DNA of 64,000 bases from Rothia nasimurium. GTDB taxonomy: Bacteria > Actinomycetota > Actinomycetes > Actinomycetales > Micrococcaceae. Both the position numbers and the translations under genes were made by a program. Below are positions 11,191-18,767 of the stretch, piece after piece. The first letter of the stretch is position 1. Each line of letters starts with the position of its first letter. The notes beneath the pieces were generated by a model. The model was not told the origin of the DNA and did not search any database. It saw only the letters and a program-made list of their open reading frames with translations. Location: the NCBI RefSeq assembly GCF_928382285.1, contig NZ_CAKMSS010000003.1:1-64000 (forward strand), read 5' to 3'.

Positions 11191-11478
11191 TTAGGAAACG
11201 ACAGCCAGTACGTCGCGGGCTGACAGAATCAGGTACTCAGCGCCACCGTACTTAACCTCGGTGCCACCGTACTTGGAGAAGATAACGACATCGCCTTCAG
11301 CTACGTCAACGGGGATGCGGTTGCCCTTGTCGTCGATGCGGCCGGGGCCAACAGCGATAACCTTAGCCTCCTGGGGCTTTTCCTTAGCAGTATCGGGGAT
11401 GACCAGACCTGATGCGGTGGTCTGCTCTGCTTCAACGATCTGAACGACAATGCGGTCTTCGAGGGGCTTGATAGCCAT
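11191..11478 (-). CDS. groS: 10 kDa chaperonin GroES
   Basis: Co-chaperonin lid of GroEL, 95 residues ([13 protein letters not shown]... to [14 protein letters not shown]), normal length. I chose the ATG at 11478 because AAGGAG lies 9 nt upstream. An in-frame ATG six codons further up would begin inside the SD itself. The mobile loop ([20 protein letters not shown]) and the YLILS end are conserved. First gene of the groES-groEL operon. Confidence 0.98.
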   Translation of the reverse strand: MAIKPLEDRIVVQIVEAEQTTASGLVIPDTAKEKPQEAKVIAVGPGRIDDKGNRIPVDVAEGDVVIFSKYGGTEVKYGGAEYLILSARDVLAVVS

Positions 11479-11585
11479 GGTGAGGTACTCCTTCAAGTGA
11501 GGTCTCAGCGTAAAACTTATGGGGTGACCGTGGGGGTGCTAAGGCGGCTACACCTGGTATCGTCGCGGTGCTACCGGCTGCCGAT

Positions 11586-11612
11586 TTAGCACTGTCAGCG
11601 GTCAAGTGCTAA
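11586..11612 (-). promoter_or_regulatory. CIRCE operator (HrcA site) upstream of groES-groEL
   Basis: TTAGCACTG-N9-AAGTGCTAA matches the CIRCE consensus TTAGCACTC-N9-GAGTGCTAA in 16 of 18 arm positions. Only the innermost pair differs, and the spacer is exactly 9 nt. It lies 108 nt upstream of the groES start. HrcA binds this site as a heat-shock repressor in many bacteria. A TTGACC within the element on the minus strand could be part of the promoter. Confidence 0.92.
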
Positions 11613-11745
11613 CTAAAACTTTATTCCCCTCACCCCCTACGGGCAAGATAAGGCGCCGGTTTCGCAGACAGCGCACCACCAGCATCACCACTGATGTGCA
11701 ATAAAATACAGGTTGAAAGCCCCCAAACCCGGCAGAAAGGCAAAC

Positions 11746-12978
11746 ATGCTCAAACTCATCTTCTGGCCGGTACTCGTCCCCTCCTTTCTCTTCGCAGCCG
11801 GCTTCGGGGCCGTCGTCCCCATCCAAATCATTGCAGCTATCAGGCTAGGAGCCTCACCCGAACTCGCCTCCCTGCTGGTAGCCGCCGCGGGCGTCCTCGC
11901 CCTCATCTGCACCGTCCCGGTAGGTGCAGGCATCGACCGTGTAGGCGACAAACGAGCCATGACCTGGGCAACCCTCAGCGCCTCTGGAGCCCTCACCCTT
12001 TCAGCGCTCTCCCTCGCCCTACCCCTGGCAGGGGCTCTATGGCTCTACTTTTTCGCCCACGTTGCTCGTGTGCCAGCCACCGTCGCGTGGGGGCTCGCCC
12101 GGCAAGCCGTACTAGCAGAAACTGTCGCTGCCCAAGACCGCGGCAAAGCCATGACCGCTCTCGGCGGCGCCCAACGAGCAGGTGCCCTCGCCGGGCCCCT
12201 CGCCTCAGCCCTCCTCCTTCTCTGGCTCCCCCTCTGGACGGTCTTCCTCTTCGCCCTCGCCCTCGTCGTCGCAGCCACCCTCTGCCTGCGCATCCGCAAA
12301 CTCAACCAACGTTTCGACACCGCCACCAGCACAGCCCGCTCAAACCGCACCGAAGAAGACCTCGCCCTAGCCGTCCGCTGGCCCGCCGTCTGGGTCGCAG
12401 GCCTCGGCATCATCACCCTCGCCATGAGCCGAGTAACCCAACCCATCGTCGCCGCCCTCTGGGGCCTACACCTAGGGTGGAGCGATTCCCAGATCGCCCT
12501 AGCCATCGCCCTGGGATCAGCCCTCGAAATGGTCCTCATGGTCCCCGGAGGCTACCTCAAAGACCGAGTAGGACGCTCCGCCGTCCTCGCCCTCTGCCTC
12601 AGCATTTTCGGCGCCGGCTTCATCCTCGTACCCCTACTACCCACCAGCGCAGGCTTCATCACAGGTCTAGCCCTCATGGCCATCGGCAACGGCTTCGGCG
12701 CCGGCATCAACATGACCATCGGCGCCGACCTCTCCCCCAACGTCGGACGCGCCAAATTCCTCTCCATCTGGTCTATGTTCTCCCAGGTCGCCATTGTCGC
12801 CGGGCCCCTGGCTATCTCAGGCATCATGCTGGTTTCCTCCCTCCCGGTAGCCTTTACCGCCATCGGCTCTGGCGCCCTGGGCGGAGCTGTCTGGGCCCTG
12901 GCCACCCAACCCATCACCAAGCTGCCCACGGGAAGAAGGGCAGATAAGGGGCAGGACGAAGCGCGTTCTGGAACTTAA
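11746..12978 (+). CDS. MFS transporter, probable drug/metabolite exporter
   Basis: 410 residues with about twelve hydrophobic segments and the MFS loop motif after TM2 (GAGIDRVGDKRAM). A second copy of the motif in the C-terminal half (GGYLKDRVGRSAVL) is typical of the two-bundle fold. The substrate cannot be told. I chose ATG 11746 (MLKLIFWPVL) because AGAAAGG precedes it by 5 nt; a TTG 33 nt upstream in frame is less likely. Third positions are unusually C-rich, which also leaves long open frames in other frames. The stop is followed by the repeat-rich gap 12979-13216. Confidence 0.88.
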   Translation: MLKLIFWPVLVPSFLFAAGFGAVVPIQIIAAIRLGASPELASLLVAAAGVLALICTVPVGAGIDRVGDKRAMTWATLSASGALTLSALSLALPLAGALWLYFFAHVARVPATVAWGLARQAVLAETVAAQDRGKAMTALGGAQRAGALAGPLASALLLLWLPLWTVFLFALALVVAATLCLRIRKLNQRFDTATSTARSNRTEEDLALAVRWPAVWVAGLGIITLAMSRVTQPIVAALWGLHLGWSDSQIALAIALGSALEMVLMVPGGYLKDRVGRSAVLALCLSIFGAGFILVPLLPTSAGFITGLALMAIGNGFGAGINMTIGADLSPNVGRAKFLSIWSMFSQVAIVAGPLAISGIMLVSSLPVAFTAIGSGALGGAVWALATQPITKLPTGRRADKGQDEARSGT

Positions 12979-13000
12979 TTGGTTGGGGACGGGGCGCGGT

Positions 13001-13027
13001 AGACCCGCTTGCACCGACTGACCCTCT
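13001..13027. repeat. Partial copy of the palindromic element
   Basis: 27 nt beginning AGACCCGCTTGCA are repeated at 13068-13094 with a single mismatch. Only this end of the element is present, without the conserved inner strand or the opposite arm. It looks like a decayed or partially duplicated element 67 nt upstream of the full copy. Confidence 0.75.
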
Positions 13028-13057
13028 AACTCCTGGCAGGCCCCACCTTCGAGGGTC

Positions 13058-13168
13058 GGGGCGGGAAAGACCCGCTTGCGCCGACTGACCCTCTCGGGCT
13101 CGCCCTGGGGGCTCGCCCGATTCACGCCAGACCCAGCCAGTCGGCTTTCAGCGGGTCTTCCCCCGCCC
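13058..13168 (-). repeat. Palindromic intergenic element, copy A
   Basis: The outer arms AGACCCGCT (13068-13076) / AGCGGGTCT (13150-13158) extend outward through GC-rich flanks GGGCGGG. Inside lie a second stem GCCGACTG (13080-13087) / CAGTCGGC (13138-13145) and a third near 13095-13120. On the minus strand, 21 nt (complement of 13118-13138, containing TGGCGTGAATCG) match copy B at 37636-37656 in 20 positions, and GAGAGGGTCAG is also shared. The stems differ between copies by compensating changes. It fills most of the gap between the MFS and methyltransferase genes. No family is recognised. Confidence 0.8.
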
Positions 13169-13204
13169 TTCGCTTTCTGAACCAGCAGGCCTTCCCCCAC
13201 CCCT

Positions 13205-13210
13205 TAAACT
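13205..13210 (+). promoter_or_regulatory. Candidate leaderless promoter -10 of the methyltransferase gene
   Basis: TAAACT ends 6 nt before the ATG at 13217, and no Shine-Dalgarno sequence lies between. A transcript starting at the ATG would be leaderless. Confidence 0.5.
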
Positions 13211-13216
13211 AAGTGC

Positions 13217-14497
13217 ATGACCTTTTTCCCCCGCGCAGGTGCCCAGCCTTTCTCCGCCGACCAGCTAGCAGTCCTAGAGCAGCTAGTGCCCTATCAGCCG
13301 GCTGATTCCCTCCAAGCCGTCAGTAAGCTGCGGGCTCAGGGCTTCAGCGCCGAGGATTCCTCTGCCCTGCTTACCCAGGCCCGTCTTCGCACCCTGGGGG
13401 CTACCAAGTTCGGGCAAGACGCCTCACACATGCTTTTCACCGAGGCCGGCTATGAGCAGGCAACCCGCGCCGCCGTCGCCGACCACCACGCCGCCCGCTT
13501 CATCGAGGCCGGACTTACCTCAGTTGCTGATTTAGGCTGCGGCCTGGGGGCAGACTCCCTCGCCTTTGCCCGCGCAGGTTTAGCGGTGACGTCCGTTGAG
13601 CTCGATCCCGCCACGGCAGCCCTGACCGCCCACAACCTCTCTGCCTACCCGGCTGCCCAGGTACTCGTGGGCGATGTAGAACAGGTTGAGCTCGAAAAAC
13701 TCACCACCGTAACCGGCGAGCGCGTCGCCGCCCTCTGGCTAGACCCAGCCCGACGAGAGATTGAAGGCGGCTCTACCATCTCCCGCCTTTTTGACCCCGA
13801 AGCTTTCTCCCCGCCTTTCTCCTTCTTAGAGAAGCTGGCGGCAACCGGAATTCCTATGGGGGTGAAGCTAGGCCCGGGCCTGCCCCACGAGGCCATTCCA
13901 AGCGGGGTGGAGGCCGAGTGGGTCAGCCACGGCGGGTCCGTGGTTGAGGTGGTGCTCTGGTTCAATGCCCTAGCCCGCCCCGGGATTGCCCGATCAGCTA
14001 CAGTGCTGGGGGCGGACGCCACCACCCGGCAGGTGCTGGGTGAGATAAGTTCTCCCCTGGCCGCGTCAGCTGATGAAGAGCCGGTTGAAGTAACTGAGCT
14101 GGGCGCCTACCTGATTGAGCCTGACGGTGCGGTAGTGCGCTCCCACCTGGTGGAAGACTTCGCCCGAGCGATTGGGGCTACCCTGCTTGATGAAAATATC
14201 GCCTACCTAACCTCAGACTCCCCCGCCCCTAGCTCGCTAGGCCGGGCCTACCGCGTCCTGGGTACCATGCCCCTCAACGAGAAAAAATTGCGCCGCTGGG
14301 TCAAAGAGCAGGGTATTACCACCCTGACCGTCAAAAAGCGGGGAGTCGATGTGATTCCCGAAAAGCTCCGGGCCACCCTACTCGCCGGGGTGAAAAAGAA
14401 AAAGGGAACTGCCGCGAAAGAAGCCACCCTCATCCTGACCCGGTTGGGCGAGGGAGCAGCCTCCCAGCGCCTAGCCATCTGGGCTGAGCCAGCCTAG
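13217..14497 (+). CDS. Class I SAM-dependent methyltransferase with THUMP-like C-terminal domain
   Basis: 426 residues. The SAM-binding motif I is VADLGCGLGADSLAFA (about 103-118), the acidic end of beta-2 is VTSVELDP, and a motif-IV-like LDPARR follows at about 176. The C-terminal part (about 330-425, LRRWVKEQGITTLTVKKRGVDVIPEKLR) resembles the THUMP-like domain of this actinobacterial family. An RNA substrate is suggested by that domain but not known. The first 90 residues are helical (QAVSKLRAQGFSAEDSSALL). Probably leaderless, with no SD. Confidence 0.82.
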   Translation: MTFFPRAGAQPFSADQLAVLEQLVPYQPADSLQAVSKLRAQGFSAEDSSALLTQARLRTLGATKFGQDASHMLFTEAGYEQATRAAVADHHAARFIEAGLTSVADLGCGLGADSLAFARAGLAVTSVELDPATAALTAHNLSAYPAAQVLVGDVEQVELEKLTTVTGERVAALWLDPARREIEGGSTISRLFDPEAFSPPFSFLEKLAATGIPMGVKLGPGLPHEAIPSGVEAEWVSHGGSVVEVVLWFNALARPGIARSATVLGADATTRQVLGEISSPLAASADEEPVEVTELGAYLIEPDGAVVRSHLVEDFARAIGATLLDENIAYLTSDSPAPSSLGRAYRVLGTMPLNEKKLRRWVKEQGITTLTVKKRGVDVIPEKLRATLLAGVKKKKGTAAKEATLILTRLGEGAASQRLAIWAEPA

Positions 14498-14607
14498 TTT
14501 ATTACGTCTATCTCACCAGGAACGTCATAGAGTGAGCCGGATTCTTCTGCGCTAGCCTCTGCCCCTAAGATAGAACCAGCACCGCACCGAGACCCTGGAG
14601 CCAGCGC

Positions 14608-15750
14608 ATGATTTTTCACCCCTCAGACCAGTCCACGATTGGAGTGGAATGGGAGGTCGCCCTCGTCAACCCCGAAACCCGCGAACTGGCATCCCGCGCA
14701 GACGAAGTGCTAGCACTACTGCAAGAACAGCACCCGCAGGTTCTTGAAGCAGCCCCGGACCGGGCCCATATCACCGGCGAATTTTTGAATAACACCGTTG
14801 AACTTGTCACCGGCATCTGCCGGACCCCGGCGGAGGCCGCCGACCAGCTCACCCAGGCCACCGGCGTCCTGAAAGACATCACCGACCAGCTGGGCCTAGC
14901 CTTCTTCTCTGCCGGCACCCACCCCTTCTCCCGCGCTCTGGACCAAAAAGTCGTTGATAAGGACCGCTACCTGCGGGTGCTCGACCGCTCCCAGTTCTGG
15001 GGCCGCCGTCAAATCATCTACGGGGTACACGTGCACACCGGGGTCAATTCGCGAGATAAGGCCCTGCCGGTGCTCAACGGGCTCACCAACTTCTACCCCC
15101 ACCTGCTCGCGCTGTCGGCATCCTCCCCCTTCTGGGAAGGGGAAGATACCGGGTTCGCCTCCCAGCGGGCCCAAATTTTCCAGCAGCTACCCACCTCTGG
15201 CCTGCCCTTCGCCTTCGAACGCTGGGAAGACTACGAGGACTACCTCAACGACCTGGTAGTCACCGGCGTCATTGATGACCCCAGTGAAAACCGGTGGGAC
15301 GTTCGCCCCGTACCCAAGTACGGCACGGTAGAAATGCGGGCCTACGACGGGCTGGCCTCTATTCGTGATATCACGGCTCTGACCGCTTTTACCCAGTGCC
15401 TGGTGGAGTGGTTCTCCCGCCAGCTCGATGCGGGCAAGCGAATTGAGCCTCTCAAGCCCTGGCACGTACAGGAAAACAAGTGGCGGGCTGCCCGCTACGG
15501 CACCGAGGCCATCGTCATTCTCGACAACCAGAACACCGAACGCCTGGTCACCGAAGATACCCTGGGGCTTCTGAATAAGTTGGAGGCTATTGCCTCTGAC
15601 CTGGGATGCTCTACCGAACTGGCTGATGTGGAGCGTATCTGCCTGACCGGGGCGGGCTATCAGCGCCAGCGTCGTGTCGCCGCCGAAAACGGCGGAAACC
15701 TGCAGGCTGTGGTGGACGACCTGGCCGCACAAGCTATCAAGGGGCTGTAG
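14608..15750 (+). CDS. Glutamate-cysteine ligase, GCS2 / carboxylate-amine ligase family
   Basis: 380 residues with the GCS2 (YbdK/EgtA-type) signature: IGVEWEVALVNPETREL at the N-terminus, VHTGV around residue 149 and KYGTVEMRAYDG around 235. The family joins glutamate to cysteine or another amine using ATP. ATG start preceded by TGGAG at 7 nt; a TAAGAT -10-like hexamer lies about 40 nt upstream. Mycothiol synthesis does not need gamma-glutamylcysteine, so the product may go elsewhere (for example to ergothioneine) or the substrate may differ. It converges on tsaD with a 33-nt gap and no clear terminator. Confidence 0.88.
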   Translation: MIFHPSDQSTIGVEWEVALVNPETRELASRADEVLALLQEQHPQVLEAAPDRAHITGEFLNNTVELVTGICRTPAEAADQLTQATGVLKDITDQLGLAFFSAGTHPFSRALDQKVVDKDRYLRVLDRSQFWGRRQIIYGVHVHTGVNSRDKALPVLNGLTNFYPHLLALSASSPFWEGEDTGFASQRAQIFQQLPTSGLPFAFERWEDYEDYLNDLVVTGVIDDPSENRWDVRPVPKYGTVEMRAYDGLASIRDITALTAFTQCLVEWFSRQLDAGKRIEPLKPWHVQENKWRAARYGTEAIVILDNQNTERLVTEDTLGLLNKLEAIASDLGCSTELADVERICLTGAGYQRQRRVAAENGGNLQAVVDDLAAQAIKGL

Positions 15751-15783
15751 GCCTTCTGCCCCAGACCCTCGCACTTTCTCCGG

Positions 15784-16890
15784 TTAGAGCGAAATCTTAG
15801 TGACGGGCAGGGACGAGTCTGCCGTGAAGTCGATACCCGACGGCGCCCGTCCCTCAGACACCAGACGGGCGCCCAGGGCCGCCACCATGGCCCCGTTATC
15901 GGTGCACAGACTCAGCTGGGGAATGACCAGCTTGATACCGTGCTCAGCGCAACGCTGGGCAGTCAGCTCACGCAGGCGGGAGTTAGCGGCCACTCCCCCG
16001 CCCAACAGCAGGGTGGTGATACCGCGTTCAGTGCAGGCCAGCATAGCTTTCTTGGTAATAACGTCGACCACAGCTTCCTGGAAAGAAGCTGCGATATCAG
16101 CAACCGGAACCTCTTCACCCCGAGCCTCAAAGCCCTCAACGACGCGGGCAACAGCGGTCTTTAGACCCGAGAAAGAAAAGTCATAGCGGTGGGGGCCGGG
16201 CTCCTCAGCGGTGCCCATAAACTTGCGGGTTGACAGGCCGCGGGGGAAGGCGAAAGCCGCCCCGTTGCCGTCCGCAGCCACCCGGTCAATCACCGGTCCA
16301 CCCGGGTAAGGCAGGCCCAGCAGACGGGCTACCTTGTCGTAGGCTTCACCGGCTGCGTCGTCCAGGGTGGCCCCCAGCAGCTCAACCTCGCCGGTAATAT
16401 CGCGCACGGCCAGAATTTCCGTGTGCCCGCCAGAGACCAGCAGAGCCCCGATTCCTTCGCTCGGCAGGCCGTCGAGGAAGTCAGCCGTATGGCCCTCAAT
16501 ACCGCAGTCATCGAGCAGACCAACCCCCACATGGGCTACCAGGTGGTTGATCCCGTAGAGGGGCTTACCGGTGGCAGTTGCCAGAGCCTTGGCGGCAGAG
16601 ACGCCAACCATGAGGGCACCGGCCAGCCCGGGGCCTGCGGTCACGGCGATAGCGTCTAGATCGTCCAGGCTCACCTGGGCTTCGTCCAGGGCAGCTTGGA
16701 GGGCAGGGACCATAGCGTCCAGGTGGGCGCGGGAGGCAATTTCGGGAATCACACCGCCGAAGCGCACATGCTCATTCATGGAGGACGAGACGGTATTGGT
16801 CAGCAGGGTAGAACCCCGCACAATGCCGATACCGGTTTCGTCGCAGGAGGACTCAATACCCAGCACCAGGGGTTCGGTTTTAGCGGTCAT
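15784..16890 (-). CDS. tsaD: tRNA N6-adenosine threonylcarbamoyltransferase TsaD
   Basis: Transfers threonylcarbamoyl to A37 of ANN-decoding tRNAs (t6A). 368 residues with [10 protein letters not shown] at the start, the metal-binding HLVAH, a glycine-rich ATP site ([13 protein letters not shown]) and CTDNGAMVA near the end. I chose the ATG at 16890 because AAGGAG lies 9 nt upstream and the family begins here. The frame stays open 31 codons further upstream without a good start. It is the last gene of the tsaE-tsaB-rimI-tsaD run, 16 nt after rimI. Confidence 0.97.
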   Translation of the reverse strand: MTAKTEPLVLGIESSCDETGIGIVRGSTLLTNTVSSSMNEHVRFGGVIPEIASRAHLDAMVPALQAALDEAQVSLDDLDAIAVTAGPGLAGALMVGVSAAKALATATGKPLYGINHLVAHVGVGLLDDCGIEGHTADFLDGLPSEGIGALLVSGGHTEILAVRDITGEVELLGATLDDAAGEAYDKVARLLGLPYPGGPVIDRVAADGNGAAFAFPRGLSTRKFMGTAEEPGPHRYDFSFSGLKTAVARVVEGFEARGEEVPVADIAASFQEAVVDVITKKAMLACTERGITTLLLGGGVAANSRLRELTAQRCAEHGIKLVIPQLSLCTDNGAMVAALGARLVSEGRAPSGIDFTADSSLPVTKISL

Positions 16891-16906
16891 GGCTGGTTTC
16901 TCCTTG

Positions 16907-17407
16907 CTAGGCGGTCTGTTGGGTGAGGTCGCGGCGCATGATGAGGGCGTCGACCCCGTCGTTGTAGTAGCGGCGGCGCACATGGATCTGCTGGTAACCG
17001 TTTTTCAGGTAGAGGTCCTGGGCCCGGGGGTTATCGGCGCGTACCTCCAGTAGTATCTGTTCAGCGCCGCGGGCGGCTGCTTCGCGGGCGAGAAAATCGA
17101 GTAGGGCTCGCCCGTAGCCGCGCCCCTCATAGGCGGGGGCAACAGCGATGGTTTGCACGTCGGCGGTATCGGCTACGCTCATGAGCCCGGCATAGCCGAT
17201 AACCTGCGGGCCGGTTTCTGCGGGGATTTCCAGGACGATATAGCCCCTCGTCTCGTGGGTGATTTCAGCTAAGAACATATCCAACGGCCAGGCATCAGCC
17301 GGGAAAAGCTGCATTTCAAGGGCATGTACAGCAGGAATATCGTGCAGGGTCATTTCCCGGGCCCGAGCCCCGTCAGCCAGACCCGTGGGCAGGTCGGTCA
17401 GCAGCAT
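16907..17407 (-). CDS. rimI: Ribosomal protein S18-alanine N-acetyltransferase RimI (GNAT)
   Basis: 166 residues of GNAT fold. The acetyl-CoA loop reads [16 protein letters not shown], and the C-terminal [14 protein letters not shown] and [15 protein letters not shown] are typical of RimI. It acetylates the N-terminus of S18, and in this gene order it is commonly found between tsaB and tsaD. Its start overlaps the tsaB stop by one base (TAATG), so translation is coupled. Confidence 0.93.
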   Translation of the reverse strand: MLLTDLPTGLADGARAREMTLHDIPAVHALEMQLFPADAWPLDMFLAEITHETRGYIVLEIPAETGPQVIGYAGLMSVADTADVQTIAVAPAYEGRGYGRALLDFLAREAAARGAEQILLEVRADNPRAQDLYLKNGYQQIHVRRRYYNDGVDALIMRRDLTQQTA

Positions 17408-18084
17408 TAGGCGCTAGCCTTCTTACGGGCAGCCGGCACCTTGGCATCAGATTCGCGCAGGTAGAGAGCGCTCGTATCGGTGCTGAGGTTGGTCAAGCCC
17501 AGGCGGGCTGAGGCGGCCAGGAGGGCGGCGGCGTCCGGCTGGATATGTTCAAAGCCGGGTTGGGCGGCCAGGGCCTCGGGGTAAAGGGAAGTGCCGAACC
17601 CATAGGCGGGCAGGGCAGGCGCCTCGCTGGCCGGGCCCACTGTGGGGCCGCTTTCAAGCTGATAGCCCTGCTCAGTTAGTTCATAGACAGCCGAGTATAT
17701 TTCCTTGCGGCGGGCATCTGAGGCCACCAAAAAACGGGTGTGACCGGACGCCCGCGCGGCAGCTTCTGCTGTCTCGGCCAGGGCGGTCAGGCTCATGATT
17801 CCGTACAGGGGCTTGCTCCAGGCAAAGGCCAGGGAACGCGCGGTGACGATACCGGCGCGCAGGCCGGTGAAGGGACCGGGACCTGTACCGGTGATGACGG
17901 CATCGATATCCTGGCCCGATACTCCTGCCTCAGCCAGAACCTCAGCCACAAAGGGAGACATGACCTCAGCGTGAGAGCGCGTGTCTTCGGTTGCCCGTGA
18001 GGCAAGCAGGGTCAGCTGGTTACCATCGAGACGGCCCAGGGCCACAGAAGCTATAGCGGATGAATCAAGAGCAAGAATAAGCAC
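17407..18084 (-). CDS. tsaB: t6A biosynthesis protein TsaB
   Basis: 225 residues. The ASKHA-fold start is ILALDSSAIASVALG, with GTGPGPFTGLRAGIVTA in the middle. TsaB binds TsaD and is needed for t6A transfer. GTG start. TAGACT on the minus strand (18091-18096) ends 6 nt before it, so this gene may also have its own leaderless transcript. The gap to tsaE is 82 nt, larger than elsewhere in the cluster, which agrees with a separate promoter. Confidence 0.95.
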   Translation of the reverse strand: MLILALDSSAIASVALGRLDGNQLTLLASRATEDTRSHAEVMSPFVAEVLAEAGVSGQDIDAVITGTGPGPFTGLRAGIVTARSLAFAWSKPLYGIMSLTALAETAEAAARASGHTRFLVASDARRKEIYSAVYELTEQGYQLESGPTVGPASEAPALPAYGFGTSLYPEALAAQPGFEHIQPDAAALLAASARLGLTNLSTDTSALYLRESDAKVPAARKKASA

Positions 18085-18090
18085 CCCACC

Positions 18091-18096
18091 AGTCTA
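18091..18096 (-). promoter_or_regulatory. Candidate leaderless promoter -10 of tsaB
   Basis: TAGACT (minus strand) ends 6 nt before the GTG start of tsaB. The intervening GGTGGG is too close to the start to be a normal Shine-Dalgarno sequence. Confidence 0.45.
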
Positions 18097-18166
18097 GCGC
18101 GTTTAGGCTCAGAGGCTACGTCGAGGATCGGCAGCGAGCGCGAGCCCGCGGTGCTTCCAAAGGTCC

Positions 18167-18763
18167 CTAGGCTCCCCCTCCACGAGTCAGATGTTCCACT
18201 AATTCGTCCCAAATATTTTCCCAGCGGGGTCCCCTCCCGATGAGGCGCAGGCGGCGGGGTTCGGGGGCGCCATCGTCCTCATCTTCTTCCTCCCAGCTTC
18301 CGGGGGCGTAAAGGGCGTAGGGATCGGTTTCGGCCAGGTCAGCACCGGTGACGCGGGTAAATTCCAGATCGAGAATAGAGTCTGACAGGTGCTCAGCTTT
18401 GTCGCGGCCCCATTCAATGACGGTGACGGAGCGATCCAGGGAGTATTCCAGATCGAGATCGTCCAGCTCTTCGGCGCTGGCCAGTCGGTAGGCATCCACA
18501 TGCACCAGGTCGGGCCCGCCGGGGCGGGGGCCGTTGGGCAGGTTGGGGTGCACTCGAGAGAGCACAAAAGTGGGAGAAATGACGCCTTCGCGTACGCCAA
18601 GCCCCTCGCCCAGGGAACGGGTGAAGGTAGTTTTTCCGGCTCCCAGTTCGCCGGTGAGAATCAAGACATCACCCGCGGCAAGATGGGGCGCTAGAGCTAG
18701 GGCTAGGGCACGGGTGTGGTCGGGGCCGGTAATTTCTACATCAAGAATATGGTCTGAGCTCAC
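18167..18763 (-). CDS. tsaE: tRNA t6A biosynthesis ATPase TsaE
   Basis: P-loop ATPase partner of TsaB/TsaD. Walker A is GELGAGKTT; ISPTFVLSR, HVDAYRL and VIEWGRDKAEHL are family motifs. I chose GTG 18763, giving 198 residues. The frame runs 75 codons further upstream but only through the antisense/alternate frame of alr, and the family begins close to this point. Even so it is longer than the usual 150-160 residues because of an acidic insertion (WEEEDEDDGAPEP) near the C-terminus. The start follows the alr stop by 4 nt and has no clear SD, which suggests coupling to alr. Confidence 0.9.
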   Translation of the reverse strand: MSSDHILDVEITGPDHTRALALALAPHLAAGDVLILTGELGAGKTTFTRSLGEGLGVREGVISPTFVLSRVHPNLPNGPRPGGPDLVHVDAYRLASAEELDDLDLEYSLDRSVTVIEWGRDKAEHLSDSILDLEFTRVTGADLAETDPYALYAPGSWEEEDEDDGAPEPRRLRLIGRGPRWENIWDELVEHLTRGGGA

Positions 18764-18767
18764 GGTC

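Noticed and set aside
11694..12947. A 417-codon open frame in another frame over the MFS gene
   Set aside because: Arg/Pro/His-rich composition with no fold signature. The MFS frame has clear motifs and membrane segments.
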